From: Quillaja saponaria
Lineage: Eukaryota > Streptophyta > Magnoliopsida > Fabales > Quillajaceae
Assembly (NCBI GenBank): GCA_029379385.1
Contig: CM055618.1
Span: 3,606,134-3,670,133, forward strand
Direction of reading: 5' to 3'
Length of the DNA stretch: 64,000 nt
Part shown: one piece after another, positions 10,725 through 23,243 of the stretch
Numbering within the stretch: the stretch's first letter is position 1
How the letters are laid out: each line of letters opens with the position of its first letter
Program-made: the position numbers and the translations under genes
Notes under the pieces: model-generated
The model's database searches: none
Seen by the model: the letters and a program-made list of their open reading frames with translations, nothing else
What the model was told of the DNA's origin: nothing

Positions 10725-12540
10725 ATAAAAATAAACATGAAAGATGAAAGAAAATATTAGTAGATTCATTCTTCATGTTAGTTGCAATTTTCCACATGAA
10801 TTTTTTTTTTTTTGTTGCGAGAAACAATAATTATAACAATGATGTCTCTCTGACCATTGTATGACTTTGTTAATGTGGAATATTTGTAACACATACATAC
10901 AGCAGAGCCACTTTTGTCCGTAAGATTCAATGACACAGACAAAGGACAGCATCTTAAAAATAAAAGTAGAAAAAAAAATCAAAATTATATCTTATTCTCA
11001 TTATCTATTCTCTTTCTCACCAGTAACGGTTAAACTGTTAAGGTAGGGATTAAATTGGTGGATTAACAAATTATAAGTTCTTATTAAAAAATAAAATAAA
11101 AATAATAGTCACGAAAATGAGAGGAATGAAAAAATAAAATTATAATATTTAAGATAGCAGCAGAATTGGACAACCAATACAAAAGAAAGAGGAAGGCAGC
11201 CAAGAAAGTTGTTAGTTGTGATGTCATTCTTGTGATAATTAATTCTCTTTACAAGATATCATTTGTTGCATGACCTCTGTATCTCTGTCTCTCTCTCTCT
11301 CTCTCGTAAGCGAATCTTTTTACTTGTGTTTCAAGTGCTAAAGAAGTAAGTTTCTATCTTTCCCTCCCCTCTCTCTCAGTCTCTCTCTCTCTCTTTCTAT
11401 GGAAACAAGAAGGAAGCTTACAAAAGCAATCACTTTCGTTATTTGGCTAATAAAAACTAGTACGCTAGCTAGCTAGCTCCATGCAATTTAATTTCTTCTT
11501 CAAATTTCAGTATTCCTATTGCCACAACAATTAATACAGCATGCATGTCTCCACTTTATGCTTCAATCCAAAAGCAAGCCACACAAAAATTGGGGCCACC
11601 GGTGAGCCCAGCATTGTATGTCCTTTCCAATGTCCCCATCACTTATTCACATGCATCCATTAGCAAGCAGCTCAATTCACATGTTTCAAATTCTGTGACT
11701 GTACGTGTTTTCATCTCTACAACGGTCATTTTTCTTTTATTTCTTAAACTGCATTCTTATGTATAAATCTTCTAAACGTACCCTTACAAAGAAATTTGAG
11801 ATTTAATAAGTATATATGGTGTGGCATCTTCTTAATCTTTTATTTATAGCCAATGGTCATGATTTGTTGGATTCCAGTGACCAGTCCTCTTTATTAATTC
11901 AATAAACTGAATTTTTCACACCATATATTACTGTATTACTTACCGTAGTAGTAGTAGTACTAATAGCTAGTAGTATAGGGTATCAAAGAGGAGGGATTAC
12001 ATGACAAAGATTACTGAGGTTGACAGAGGAAATTCCCTAGAATTTGGTTTCAAGAGACCAACTGTATATAGGTTGTCCTATCCCTTTGAGATGCCCAAGT
12101 AAACAAGACTAAAATATCTAGTACTGATGGGTAAAAAAGCAACCAAATGGAAGGTTCCTAATTTGCAAGTGAGCACAAAAGGCGTCCCGATACCTGTCCA
12201 AGTTCCAGGAAGTACAAGAGCCAAAGGAAAAGATTAATATTTTAATGATTCTTTTTAATGGACACCTTATTCCTTTTAGAGCGTCAGTCGCTTTTCCAAA
12301 CACGGAAACACAAGCACAAAGACACACAATGATCAAGAAAATTGATGTTACACTTTCGCAAAGCTAGTTAATTTAATTAACACAGTTTCCAGCCGTGATA
12401 TATATGTAGTCAATTTTTTTGAAGGCTAATAAGTGAAAACACAAGAGACTGATGCAAGACAAGACAAGAATTAGCTGGGGGTCTATATATTGCGATTATA
12501 TTTTGTAATATAAGTAGTTATTTATTTTTAGTCACCCAAT
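10725..12540. other. Intergenic DNA with CT-rich microsatellites
   Basis: No gene found. CT repeats occur at 11283-11305 and about 11366-11397, followed by a GCTAGCTAGCTAGC run near 11464-11477. Such CT tracts are common in plant 5' leaders, so an unrecognised promoter is possible, but no coding exon follows. Short ORFs at 11545-11766 and 12118-12336 have no recognisable protein character. Confidence 0.5.
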
Positions 12541-12568
12541 AATAAGATTTGAGTTAGGGCGTTTGTTA

Positions 12569-12620
12569 AAAGCACTCCTACTGTGCTTTTGAGCACACTT
12601 CTACTGTGCTTTTGAGCACA
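12569..12620. repeat. Tandem palindromic repeat
   Basis: Two adjacent copies of CTACTGTGCTTTTGAGCACA. Each contains the short inverted repeat GTGC-TTTTGA-GCAC, able to form a small hairpin. Function unknown. Confidence 0.7.
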
Positions 12621-12627
12621 CTTGAGA

Positions 12628-14819
12628 GCCAATAAAGCATCATTTATTTCACATCTTCTTTGGTGAAAAAAATTACAAAATTATCATAAAAAAAAAAACC
12701 ACAAATCATGAACACAATAAAATCTAGAGATATGTTTGGCCTTTACCTAAGCATGGAACCACTAGGAGAATACAAATTTGGGTTATTTGTGTTATGTCCA
12801 AATAAGATCCTTACACTTGGGAATATTGGCTTGGCTTGACATTAACTTAAGTCTCATTTAAATAATAATATCATCTAGAATTAAATTAGCTTATTCTAAA
12901 TAAGTTATTTAATTATAACATTCAAATATTAAGTTGTAAAAATTACAAAAATATTGTTTTATTGTCACTTAATTTCATTCTAGTATTCGATAAATAAATA
13001 GAGCAATTAATAGGTGATTACCTTGGTGTCTGCCTCTGGTGGGGGCCGGGCTGCTTGGAATTGAATGACGAAAGGGAAGCTTGTCTCTATTCTGGCAAAG
13101 AAGATGCGAAATAAGAGAAGGAGAGATAGGGAGGAAAGCCCTATGGGTCGGTGGACCCAATTACCATCACCTGATAATGACACCATTACCATAAATAATT
13201 CCTAAATTTCTTATCTTTTTATACTTTTAATCTTCGTCTCATCCAACAACTTCATCTTATTAATTTAGTTATAAATGTAACTTTAAAAAATAAAATAAAG
13301 GATAATTTCTAAAATCTCACCTATTAACTTAAATTTATAATTTTTTTAATACAAATGTAATGCATGGTAAGAATAATAAAAGAAAAAAAAAGAAGGGTTT
13401 AAATGCCTTAAACATTTTCCATACAACTATATCCTAGAATATAGAATAATGCAGTCACTTGGGTCCATGCACACATTTACTTGACTATCTAAATAACACT
13501 TCCCTCTCTTAAGATTATTGAAACGACACTAAAAAATTTACAATTTAGAGAATATATCACTCCATTTCCTTGGATGGATGAAATGATGTGAAAAAATAAT
13601 AGTAGAAAAATTATTAAAAAAATCTATTTTTTTTAATACCAGAATATTCTATTTTAAATTTTGTCATTTTCAAATAAGTTTTAAATACTTACGTTTTTTA
13701 TATTATCCCTCAATTTTTTTTTTTGTTATAGCAATGCATTATGTTAAACATTTGTTTTTAATTTTAATTTATTCTTTCTAATAAATAAAAAAATTGGTTT
13801 ACACATAGTATTTCTTAGTGATATATTAGTCAGAAAAATAAAACTTATAACACCACTAAAATTCATAACTCTGAACTTTACAAGATAAATCATAATTTTA
13901 AGATTTAATTTCAATTAAGTTTAAATATTAAAATAAAATACTTTCTTTCCACTTTTACCTTTGCATGATTTAAAATGTTTTAGATTCAAAATATTAATTA
14001 AATAGTAATTTTTCATATAATTATTAATGAAAGACAAAAATTTCAGAAAATTAATAAGATATTTTTATCCTCTCATTTCATAATAAAATTTTCTTTTAAA
14101 GACAATTTTTTTGTTCTTTTCAATACTAGATTTTTATATATCACTTATTTATATTTGCTTTTTTGTTACAAATACTTGAATTTATCATTTAAATACATAC
14201 AAGTTTTTATTTTATAGTTTATGACATGATAAAATAAAGAATATTATTAAGTCAAATTCTATCTTCGTTGCACTTTCGTTTCTACGAAGTGTGTCAGGTG
14301 GCCTAATAGGGGTTTTTTTTGGCTGAAAAACAATTTAAGCATATTTTATTTAATATTAAAATTTACTTTTATATGTTACACTTTCTTGATATTTTATTAA
14401 AAATATTTAGTTAAAATATATTGTTAATAAGATTAAGAAACTAAAAGTAGGTGATAATATATATATAAAAGAATAAATATTTATCACACATTTGAAAAAG
14501 AAAAAAAATACATAAACTACGACATTTTGGTACTTAAAAATACAAGTGGAACTTTTTAGTATTTTTCTCTCGTCTTATTCTTTAACATAGTTAGTTTTTC
14601 ATCTATTTAAGGGAGGAGAATATCATATTGTAAAGTTTCAAATTTAGTGTTGTTTTAAACCTTAAAGGAGAGAGTGCAATTAATTTACTCTAAAATAAAT
14701 ATAGTTGTTGACTAGATATTATCCTACTGGCGAATTATTTTCTGTGCTAGCTAATAATTTAAGTTTCTGAGTTAAGTTATTCTTTTACTCGTTAGTAAAA
14801 CAATAGGTAAAAGAATTTG
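12628..14819. other. AT-rich intergenic DNA with one GC-richer island
   Basis: Mostly low-complexity AT-rich DNA without genes. A short GC-richer island lies at about 13015-13190, with minus-strand frames of 61 codons that match nothing I recognise. The rest looks like ordinary plant spacer upstream of the IDD gene. Confidence 0.5.
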
Positions 14820-14834
14820 TACCTGTAGGAGGAC

Positions 14835-14836
<2 letters not shown>

Positions 14837-14872
<36 letters not shown>
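14837..14872 (+). repeat. (AG)18 microsatellite
   Basis: Eighteen AG units about 450 bases upstream of the IDD start codon. GA tracts of this kind are frequent near plant transcription starts and bind GAGA-binding (BPC) proteins, so it may be part of the promoter or leader. Confidence 0.9.
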
Positions 14873-14874
<2 letters not shown>

Positions 14875-15320
14875 GTATCATGTGTATGGCTGAACATGTA
14901 TGTATGTAAGTTATGTATATAACATCAAATGTTTGCGGAATAAGAAGAGAGTGCATAGCTATATTTTATACATAAGAAAACAATTGCAAGTGAGAAGGAA
15001 GAAAAAAAGAATAGGTCTTCAGAGTGATTGTTTTCTTCTCTTTCAAATCCGGATTGTAGCTGTCTCCTTTAGATACTTTCTTCTTGGTTTTTTCTGGGAT
15101 TAATCTGAAAGTTTTCCAAGCGACAAGAAGGCAGGGTAAATCAGACATGCTAGACCTCCTTCTTTATGCACTACTTTATTCTGTATCTTTCATTTCCAAT
15201 GTCTTTTGGATTAATTTGAATGACTTATCTTTTCCTAATTAAATAATTCTAGCAAATGTAAAGATTAGTAGAAGAATTCAAATATTTTGTAGGTTTCAAG
15301 TCACCCAGGGATTTCTGAGC
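14873..15320 (+). promoter_or_regulatory. Probable IDD 5' leader with a possible leader intron
   Basis: The stretch between the AG repeat and the ATG at 15321 contains a possible intron: donor GTAAAT at 15136 and acceptor TTTTGTAG ending at 15292. The leader would then end with 28 bases before the ATG. Several short upstream ATGs lie before 15136. Transcript evidence is lacking, so the leader and intron are inferred. Confidence 0.4.
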
Positions 15321-18300
15321 ATGGCGGCTGCATCTTCTTCGACACCGGCCTTCGGAATACGAGAGGAAAATCAAAATCAGATGATCAAGCAGCAGCACCA
15401 ATCCTCAGCAACCGCTTCCTCAACTGCTCCTGGCACCGTATCTCAAAAGAAAAGGAGGAACCAACCTGGAACAACAAGCAAGTACCTCTTTTCAAAATTT
15501 ATTCAAAAGTACTCCCTTATTAATTGAAAAGAATACTAAATTTTTAAGTATACCTAAACCACCCTACTTACTGCTTGTTTTCTTCTCAACAATAAATTCT
15601 ACAAGGAAGCCATAAATCCTTAATCTGGAGTGAAGAGAAGTTCTTCCCCTATGATATTTTATGACTTGTAGCAGTTAATTTAATGTTTGAGTATAAAACG
15701 GAAATGGGATTCATTATATTTCTCTTATAAATAATTTGAGTTCCTATTGCAATTAATTTTCTGAATCTTTATTGTTTGTTATTTTTTTTCATGATATATA
15801 ATATAACAAACAGATCCAGATGCGGAGGTGATAGCACTATCTCCGAAGACCCTAATGGCAACAAACAGATTTATATGTGAAGTATGCAACAAAGGATTCC
15901 AAAGAGAGCAAAACCTACAGCTTCACAGAAGAGGACACAACCTGCCTTGGAAGCTAAAGCAAAAGTCTACAAAAGAGCCAAAACGAAAGGTTTATCTTTG
16001 TCCTGAGCCGACATGTGTCCATCATGACCCTTCTCGAGCACTCGGAGACCTCACTGGAATTAAGAAACACTACTTTCGAAAGCACGGTGAGAAGAAGTGG
16101 AAGTGTGAGAAGTGCTCCAAGAAGTACGCCGTGCAATCCGATTGGAAGGCGCATTCGAAGACTTGCGGCACCAGAGAATACAGATGTGACTGTGGTACCC
16201 TCTTCTCCAGGTGAAAAATTAACTTCATAATTTATTATTTCATGTTCATAATATATTCAATTGATCCAGTTAATTTAAAATTTAAAATTTAATTGAGCCA
16301 AGTTGAGTTGACGTGGATAATATCTTGGTTGCCGAAATTCTTTGAAAATGAACGCTTTAATTAATTTTAATTTTGGCTATCTAAGTCTAGTGTCTGTGAG
16401 ACCATGGGATGCTGTAGGGGGAATGACAGCAGTATACTGCTTGCACGTGAGTATTCTAGCTGTAAACATTTTTGTTGTTTGTCTATCGTTGAAATTTGAG
16501 AAGAGGAGAGAAAACAAAGGAATAAGTTCAATTTTGCTGTCTCCTCGGGAGCTGGACCGCAGTAGTACTTCATCTTTTTCCCAATTCACGTGTAGTAGTA
16601 GTAGTTACACAATATTACACAATACACACTTGCACAGTTACACTACGATGCAGGAGCATAGTGTTACGTTTCTGGGTTTTAATTTGTTCTCTTTCACATT
16701 GGCTCTATATATATATGGTTTAAGATGCCTAATTATGTTCATTTACTTTCTTTCTGATTCTCTCTCCCATTATTTTCTCAGAATTTGATTTAAATATGTT
16801 CATGAATTTAGAAAGACTTCTAATTAATAAGAAATTATATGTGCAGACTGTTCATGTGGGTTTGCATTTATTGAAGAAGGTCCATGTCCCAGATTAGGGT
16901 TCTGAGTACACACACATATATATATATATATATTGGCTTTTCATCAAACTAGCATATAATTCTGTTCCCCACTAATCATTCATTTAAGACATGCAAGCCC
17001 TAAAAATGGTAGTTGGAGTTGTCTTGGTTGATATTTATTTTAGATTTTGGTATGATCTTATATATGGGCCCTATTTCTACTGTTTCTTCCTGTTGGGAAT
17101 GTGAAGTTTTTGCATGTAGAAAGGAAAATTATACATTCTTTCAGATTTTTTAGTTGAACTTCTTTCTCAGTGTTGTGCATGTACCTTGATTTACACACCT
17201 GCAACTGTGTAGTACTTCTTTCTGTGTAAATTTACTTTTTCTATTCTAGGAATATGATTTTTACTGTTTATCTCTTACATTTATTAGTTTCTTATTTGCA
17301 TGCAGGCGTGACAGTTTCATCACTCATAGGGCATTTTGTGATGCATTGGCACAGGAGACTGCAAGACATCCTACCACCACCTTAAACACTATGGGAAGCC
17401 ATCTCTTTGGAAATAATCACATAAACTTAGGCTTATCTTCCCAAGTGGGTTCTCAAATTCCACCATTTCATCAAAATCAGGATCACTCATCTACTAGTAA
17501 CAATATTTTGCGTCTAGGGAGCAATGTTGCCGGAGCCACGAAATTTGATCACTTAATCTCACAACTACCATCAAACATTCATTCTTCTTCATTGGGATTA
17601 CAGTCTACAACACAACCTATGTCCATGACTCCCTCCGCGTTCTTCAATATGTCTGAAGTAAACCAAGGATTTCAAGATCAGCACCAGCCCCAACACCATG
17701 GATCATTATTCACATCCAACAAGCAATTACATGGACTTATGCAATTCCCTGATCTTCAAAGCAACTCTGCCGCCTCATCAGCGGGAATAAGCGTTGCTCA
17801 TGGCAATCCGTTCAACCTTTGCTTCTTTCCAAATACGACTGCTAACACTGCAAGCATAATCCATGATGAGCAGTTTAACAATGGGAATGGTAGCAATATA
17901 CAAGGGACAGCAACACTTTTCTCTAATCATGTGAATGATCGTCGCCAAGTTGGCCTCTCCTCACACTACACCAATTCATCAGTGCAAGACGATCATAATG
18001 CCGCCACCTCCCCACATATGTCCGCCACTGCATTGCTTCAAAAGGCTGCTCAAATGGGTTCAACCACCACAACCACCAATGATAATAGTTCCTCCAGTAC
18101 TCTGCTAAGAGGCTTGGGTACGAAATCTGACGGGCAACAACTTATGTCCAATACCAACAACATCACTCTGGGATCAGCTGAAGGTATAAGATCACATATG
18201 GAAAATGATCATCACCACCATCTCCACGGGCTTATGAATTCCCTAGCTAATGGAAGCAATTCCTTATTTGGTGGTGCCTTTAATAGCATGGACGGAAGTA

Positions 18301-18518
18301 AGTTTCACCAAAATTTAGGTGTAAGCTTTGGAGGGTCTGATAAGCTGACGGTAGATTTTCTTGGTGTTGGAGGGATGGTTAGAAACATGAGAAGTAGTAG
18401 TGGATTTTCACAAAGAGATCAACAATATGGATTGAATATGGGTTCTTTAGACCCTGATCAACTGAAGTCATCACAGGCAAGTCAAAGTCAACCTTTTGGC
18501 AGAGTGAATTTCGAATGA
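15321..18518 (+). CDS. IDD: INDETERMINATE DOMAIN (IDD) C2H2 zinc-finger transcription factor
   Basis: CDS join(15321..15477,15814..16210,17306..18518), 588 residues, TGA at 18516. IDD proteins are plant nuclear regulators that bind DNA and act with GRAS proteins (DELLA, SHR, SCR) in patterning, metabolism and gibberellin response. A basic KKRRN near residue 43 is a likely nuclear signal. The ID domain follows: finger 1 C74/C77/H90/H94, finger 2 C115/C120/H138/H143, finger 3 C150/C153/H166/C170, finger 4 C177/C179/H192/C196. All zinc ligands are present. The tail is rich in N, S, Q and H, with SATALLQKAAQMGS at about 424 and TVDFLG at about 533, the two C-terminal motifs of many IDD members. 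Intron 1 uses a GC donor (GCAAGT at 15478); nearby GT donors break the frame. Intron 2 (1095 bases) splits an Arg codon between fingers. The start gives a usual N-terminus. It looks intact; I cannot say which IDD member. Confidence 0.95.
15478..15813 (+). other. GC-AG intron 1 of the IDD gene
   Basis: 336 bases, donor AA|GCAAGT and acceptor AACAG|AT. Exon 1 then has 157 bases, which with 397 and 1213 gives exactly 589 codons including the stop. Using GT at 15482 or 15509 leaves the wrong phase. The join reads G-T-T-N-P-D-A-E-V, the same length as the family's G-T-P-x-P-D-A-E-V. Confidence 0.85.
16211..17305 (+). other. IDD intron 2
   Basis: 1095 bases, donor GTGAAA, acceptor TGCATGCAG. It holds a CA/TA microsatellite at about 16908-16934 and a chance reading frame at 16342-16788. 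No separate gene is seen inside. Confidence 0.9.
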
Positions 18519-20958
18519 AGTACAAATGAAAGCATGCATAATAATTGTTGTATGCATATATATAACTGTAAGGGAAGGACACAAGAAACTGAAATCTAGT
18601 TTAAGTACTTCAAACCTCCTAAGTTGTTTTCCTCAATATAGTAAACCTTTTTGCTAGAGTATTATCTCGAATACAAACATTACGTTGCTTTTAAATACAA
18701 TTTTGCTACCAAGCATTCACACTTTTACTACAAATATAAACGATAAAAGCATTTTTCATAATTGTAGTGATGTTGTGTTGTATCTGTTTTCTTATATCCA
18801 TGTACATATATATTCTATTACCAATATTATTGTGACACTGTAGGATATAATTATTTAAATACCCAATTTGATACCTTACAAATTTACAAATTACAATGGT
18901 TGTTAATTACTTGTTGTAACTTGTAAGTGCAACAACATCATTTTGTAGATATATACTATCCCTCCGTCCCACTTAAAATATCATTTTTTTTTTGTATTTT
19001 GTATTTTGTATTACAAATATGTCTCAGTTAAAGTACTTAAACTTAACATATAAGTTGTCAACTTTTCTTTTTATTACATTTTCTTTAAATTCAGCTTTAT
19101 CAGCACAGATACTTGTCATCGATTCAAACAAATATTTTATTTTTATAATGAGAAGAAACTCATAAAAATATTATAACTGAAGTTATATTTCTTCAAGTTA
19201 GCCTAAAGTCACAATAAATTTATGACATCCTAAATTAGAAATGATGCAATATTTGTAAAAGTTTTTGTGCTTTCAGTTTTCTTGCTATGCTAGAAGAGGT
19301 CATGTTCAACTTACTTAATTATAATTTAGTCAAACACGTACTGTCACATTGGAATTTCTTTTTCTTTGTTAGATTTTGGAATATAATATCTGTAGAGATG
19401 TAAGAACATGCATGTGGTTAGCCAGATGAACAGAATGTCAAAAGAATAAGTAACTAATATTGTTGGTTCTGATGATCAATTTATTGTTTGAGAATCTTTA
19501 CATGCTGACTACATATTCCAACAGAATAGACAAGAGAGGATATATATATTTTTTTCTTTTCTTTATTTATTTCAATATTCTTTCTTTATAATATTAAATA
19601 AAAACTATATATTGTGTGTATTGATAACAGTTGAAAGAAAATAATGCGGTCCTGTCGATTTTCTTTGTTAAAATAATTCAGCAGAATTTGTTCCGTCGGC
19701 CACCTAATACCTAATCCTTGATGCTAGTCTCATATATATACAATATCTACTTCATTCAATAAGAACTTCATTATTTACTCAGGTAGATTTTTTTTTTTTT
19801 TTTTGTTAAAACTTAATGAGGACTTGGGTAAACCCTTAAATTTATTAGTAGATAAAAAGTTAAAAAAAACAAAAAAAAAAAACATGAGGGGGATATAAAC
19901 CAAATTTCATGAACAGTAAAAAACACAAAAAAAGAAAAAAAAAAGAAAAAAAATGAAAAAAGAAAAAAAAAAAGTTAAACAAGGGAGACTGTCCCTTTAC
20001 ACAATAGACCACTTTTTAAAATAGGCTAAACCACATTGATCCTATGTGAGAACCCGTACCGACCTTAGAGTGAGGCTATCTCTGTTAAAAAGCATTACAA
20101 TCTGAACTGAGTGTCAAATTTTGAGAAGAAATCAACCAATATTTTATGAACCACGATAAAGTAAATAATTGAATATTTCTAATCAAGTACATCAGATTTC
20201 AAGGCATCGCTCTCATCTTCTAGACGGTTCACAGTTTTTTTTTTTTTTTTTTAACATTCATCAGCTCTCATTCTTGTTTTTCTCTTCAAGTAGGCTTTGA
20301 AGCTTGTATTTGACCAGAATAGAGAGGTAAATTAATCGAGTTATGCTTAAACTGATCGAGCACCCCTCTGATTGCTAAATTGAAAGAGAAAAACAGGAAA
20401 GACATTCAAATTACTAGTTAATTATGGTTACAAACTTTTATTTTAATCTCATCCAATCCAATTATTAACTTAATTAGCTGTTGATTATGTAGTTATTTAT
20501 TATGATTCTTCTTATGCTTTAAGGTTTGAGGGCGCTAGTCAGCGAAATATAATTTGAAAAAAGAAATTAAAATTGTATTAGTGAAAAGACTTTTATGGGA
20601 AGTTTTGTCTTTTATTTGTTGTCTTAGATATCGGAGTCCTCATTTGGAATCAAAGGTCCTTTTACAAAACGGCACATGTAATATTTTTCTTTTCTAAGTC
20701 TTGGGGAATTAGATATGGATTGGGGAGTTTTATTTGATATTATTATATTCATTTTATATAATTTTAGAATTTCTATATTTATTTAATAGTATTTACTATT
20801 AGGTTAAATTATATTTTTAGTCCTTATAATTTGACAAAAAAGTTACTTTAGTCCCTATACTTCAAAACTAGACAATATTGTCCAATAATTTCCAAAATAA
20901 CCCAATGTGATTCTTACTGTTACTTTTGTCAAATTTATTTTTACTTGGAGGTGACGTG
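18519..20958. other. Intergenic DNA downstream of IDD
   Basis: It presumably begins with the IDD 3' untranslated region. TATCCCTCCGTCCCACTT at about 18958-18975 resembles one terminal repeat of a Stowaway-type MITE, but no partner end was found. A T run lies at 19787-19804, A-rich low-complexity DNA at 19862-19975 and another T run near 20234-20251. No genes. Confidence 0.5.
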
Positions 20959-21790
20959 TGTAAACCTTACTTCCTATAATTCTAATTAATGCAGTAATAT
21001 AAGCATGTATAAAAGTTAAGTAGGAATTCTTTATATTCTCTCTTTGTTATTATTATTTTATTTTTGTTCAACTTGAAACATTCTCATTAATCATGTAATC
21101 TATTATTATTTTTTTTTTATTTCTCTCTTTTTCTCTTATTTACTCATATTCTAGTTAACAAGTCAAAAGGAAAGTTTCTACCTGCTAAGAAAACTTTAGA
21201 TATAATTGGTAGGCTTAATTCTTTCTAGGTATTAAAGTTTGCATCATTGATAACCTACTACTTAGCATATCTAATTTTTCCTTTTTAGTTAGAAATTGAA
21301 GTCTACCTAGTTTTTATTATCTTGTATACTTTCTTGAGTACTTTTTCTTGTTATAAAGAGGTAAATCATTTTTCTTATTAATGCCTTAACTTGCGGATTA
21401 GTTCTTGTCCTACTTAAAGGGTTCAATTACTCAAGTTACGTATTGAATTACACTAGGTGAAGGTCCATTTACTTTAGAAGATACAAGAGTCATATAATAT
21501 CTATATATATGTGTGTATATACTATTTTGTTATTGATAGTGGTAGAAACTTTAATAATACATAATTTGTTTAACATGTTCATTTAATGATATGTATATAT
21601 ATATTCTATTACATGACCTTTTCTACTTCACCATAAGAACCTATGTTCAATTCTTTAGCTTAAGTTATATAAATTTCTCTTGTTTAAACTTGTATATTGT
21701 GAATGCCACTTACATTAAAATTCAAATTAACAAGTTGAAGTATATTAACATAGAGGCTTGGCTTCTTCACTTTATTACTTGTCATTTACA
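20959..21790 (-). repeat. Element H 3' LTR
   Basis: About 832 bases with TG...CA ends (TGTAAACC ... TTTACA on the + strand). Its first 225 bases or so are repeated at 26778-27003. Confidence 0.75.
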
Positions 21791-21959
21791 GAGATAATTA
21801 ATGCTAGAAGGTGCCTTTACATCAACACATAGGCAGCCTTTCCAAAAGAATCATTAAGCTTGTACATTGACCACCCATGGCCATGTCTAAACACAAAGTA
21901 AAAACACTAAGGAACATTTTCAATTACAATTTTATACCCATCGCATCTAGGTCCAAGTT

Positions 21960-23030
21960 TCTCTCATGTCCTTTACCTACCTAATCCAGTACTTGGTGTG
22001 ACCCTCAGGAATACATGTTCTCCTACACTGAACTTAAGTGGTCTCCTCTTTCTATATGCATACTTCTTCTGCCTATCTTGAATAACTCTTAACTTACTCC
22101 TTATCTTTATAATGGTTTCAGTAGTTTGTTGAACTATTTCAGGTCCTAACAATTGCTTCTCTCTAACCTCAAACCAACACAATAGTGATTTATAGTTCTT
22201 GCCATATAGTGCTTCATAAAGGTACTATTTGAATGACTCTGATGGAAAGAGTTATTATAAGTGAAATCAGCTAAAGGCAGGTAACTATCCCAATTCCCCT
22301 TGAAATCTAAGATGCAAGCTCTAAGCATATCTTCTAGAATTTAGATTGTTCTTTTATATTGGCCATCTGTTTGAGGGTGATAAGAGTGCTAAATTTGAGT
22401 TTAGTCCCTAAATCTTGTTTCAAGGCTCGCCAAAATTTTGAGGTGAATCTAGGCTCCTTATCTGAGATAATACTTTTAGGTACTCTATGTAGTCTCACAA
22501 GCCCCTTAATGTACAATTAAGCCAACTTTTCAAGAGAGTAATTCAACTTAATAGGTATGAAATGAGCAGACTTAATGAGTCAATCTACAATCACCCTAAT
22601 GGTATCATTTCCACTTGAAGTTCTAGGTAAGCCCACTAGAAATTCCATTGTTATTTCATCTCACTTCCAAGTTGGTAACTCTATAGGTTGTAGTAGGCCT
22701 GCAGGTTTTTGGTGTTTTGTTTTGACTCTTTGACAAGTTAAACACCTCGAGACATATTCTACAATCTCCTTCTTCATTCCATGCAACTAAAATTGAGTTT
22801 TCAGGTTTTTATACATCTTTGTGCTTCCCAGATGAATAAAATACTTAGACTTATGGATTTCATCTACAATTAACTTCTTAATACTACTATTCTTAGGCAT
22901 ATAGATTCTACCTTGATACTTCAGCAACCTCTCATCATTCTTTCTAAAATCCTTCACATTTTCACTTTGCAATGTCTGCCTAATACTTTTCAAATATATA
23001 TCTTGATCTTGACCTTCTTTCAACCTTTGT
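21960..23030 (-). pseudogene. Element H integrase remnant
   Basis: Read right to left: the zinc-binding part near 22790-23023 (IHKSKYFIHLGSTKMYKNL), then the core with KSIISDKEPRFTSKFW at about 22420-22480 and a tract ending NNSFHQS near 22250. The C-terminal part is at 21973-22182 (EKQLLGPEIVQQT, VGEHVFLRVTPSTGLGR). Stops and frameshifts divide these into at least four frames. The C-terminal motif is typical of Tekay/Del chromoviruses. Confidence 0.85.
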
Positions 23031-23243
23031 TCAAATCAAATTGCGCTTTAAAACCCTCAATACTATGCACTTGGACTTCATTTCAATTAAATTACACCAT
23101 GTATCTCTAAAATCCTCCAAAAGCTTGTACTCTTGGATCATTATCCTAGCCATATGTCCTGACTTTCTACTCAATGCATCTGCCACTACATTGGCTTTGC
23201 CTGGATGGTGCTTTAATTCACACTCATAGTCCTTTAAGAACTC

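Noticed and set aside
14900..15103. 67-codon frame in the IDD leader
   Set aside because: It is K/R/Y/F-rich chance translation of AT-rich leader, with no family resemblance.
15482..15483. GT donor for IDD intron 1 four bases after the GC donor
   Set aside because: Exon 1 would have 161 bases and the downstream frame would be lost before the zinc fingers.
16342..16788. 148-codon + strand frame
   Set aside because: It lies wholly within IDD intron 2, has low-complexity composition and resembles no protein.
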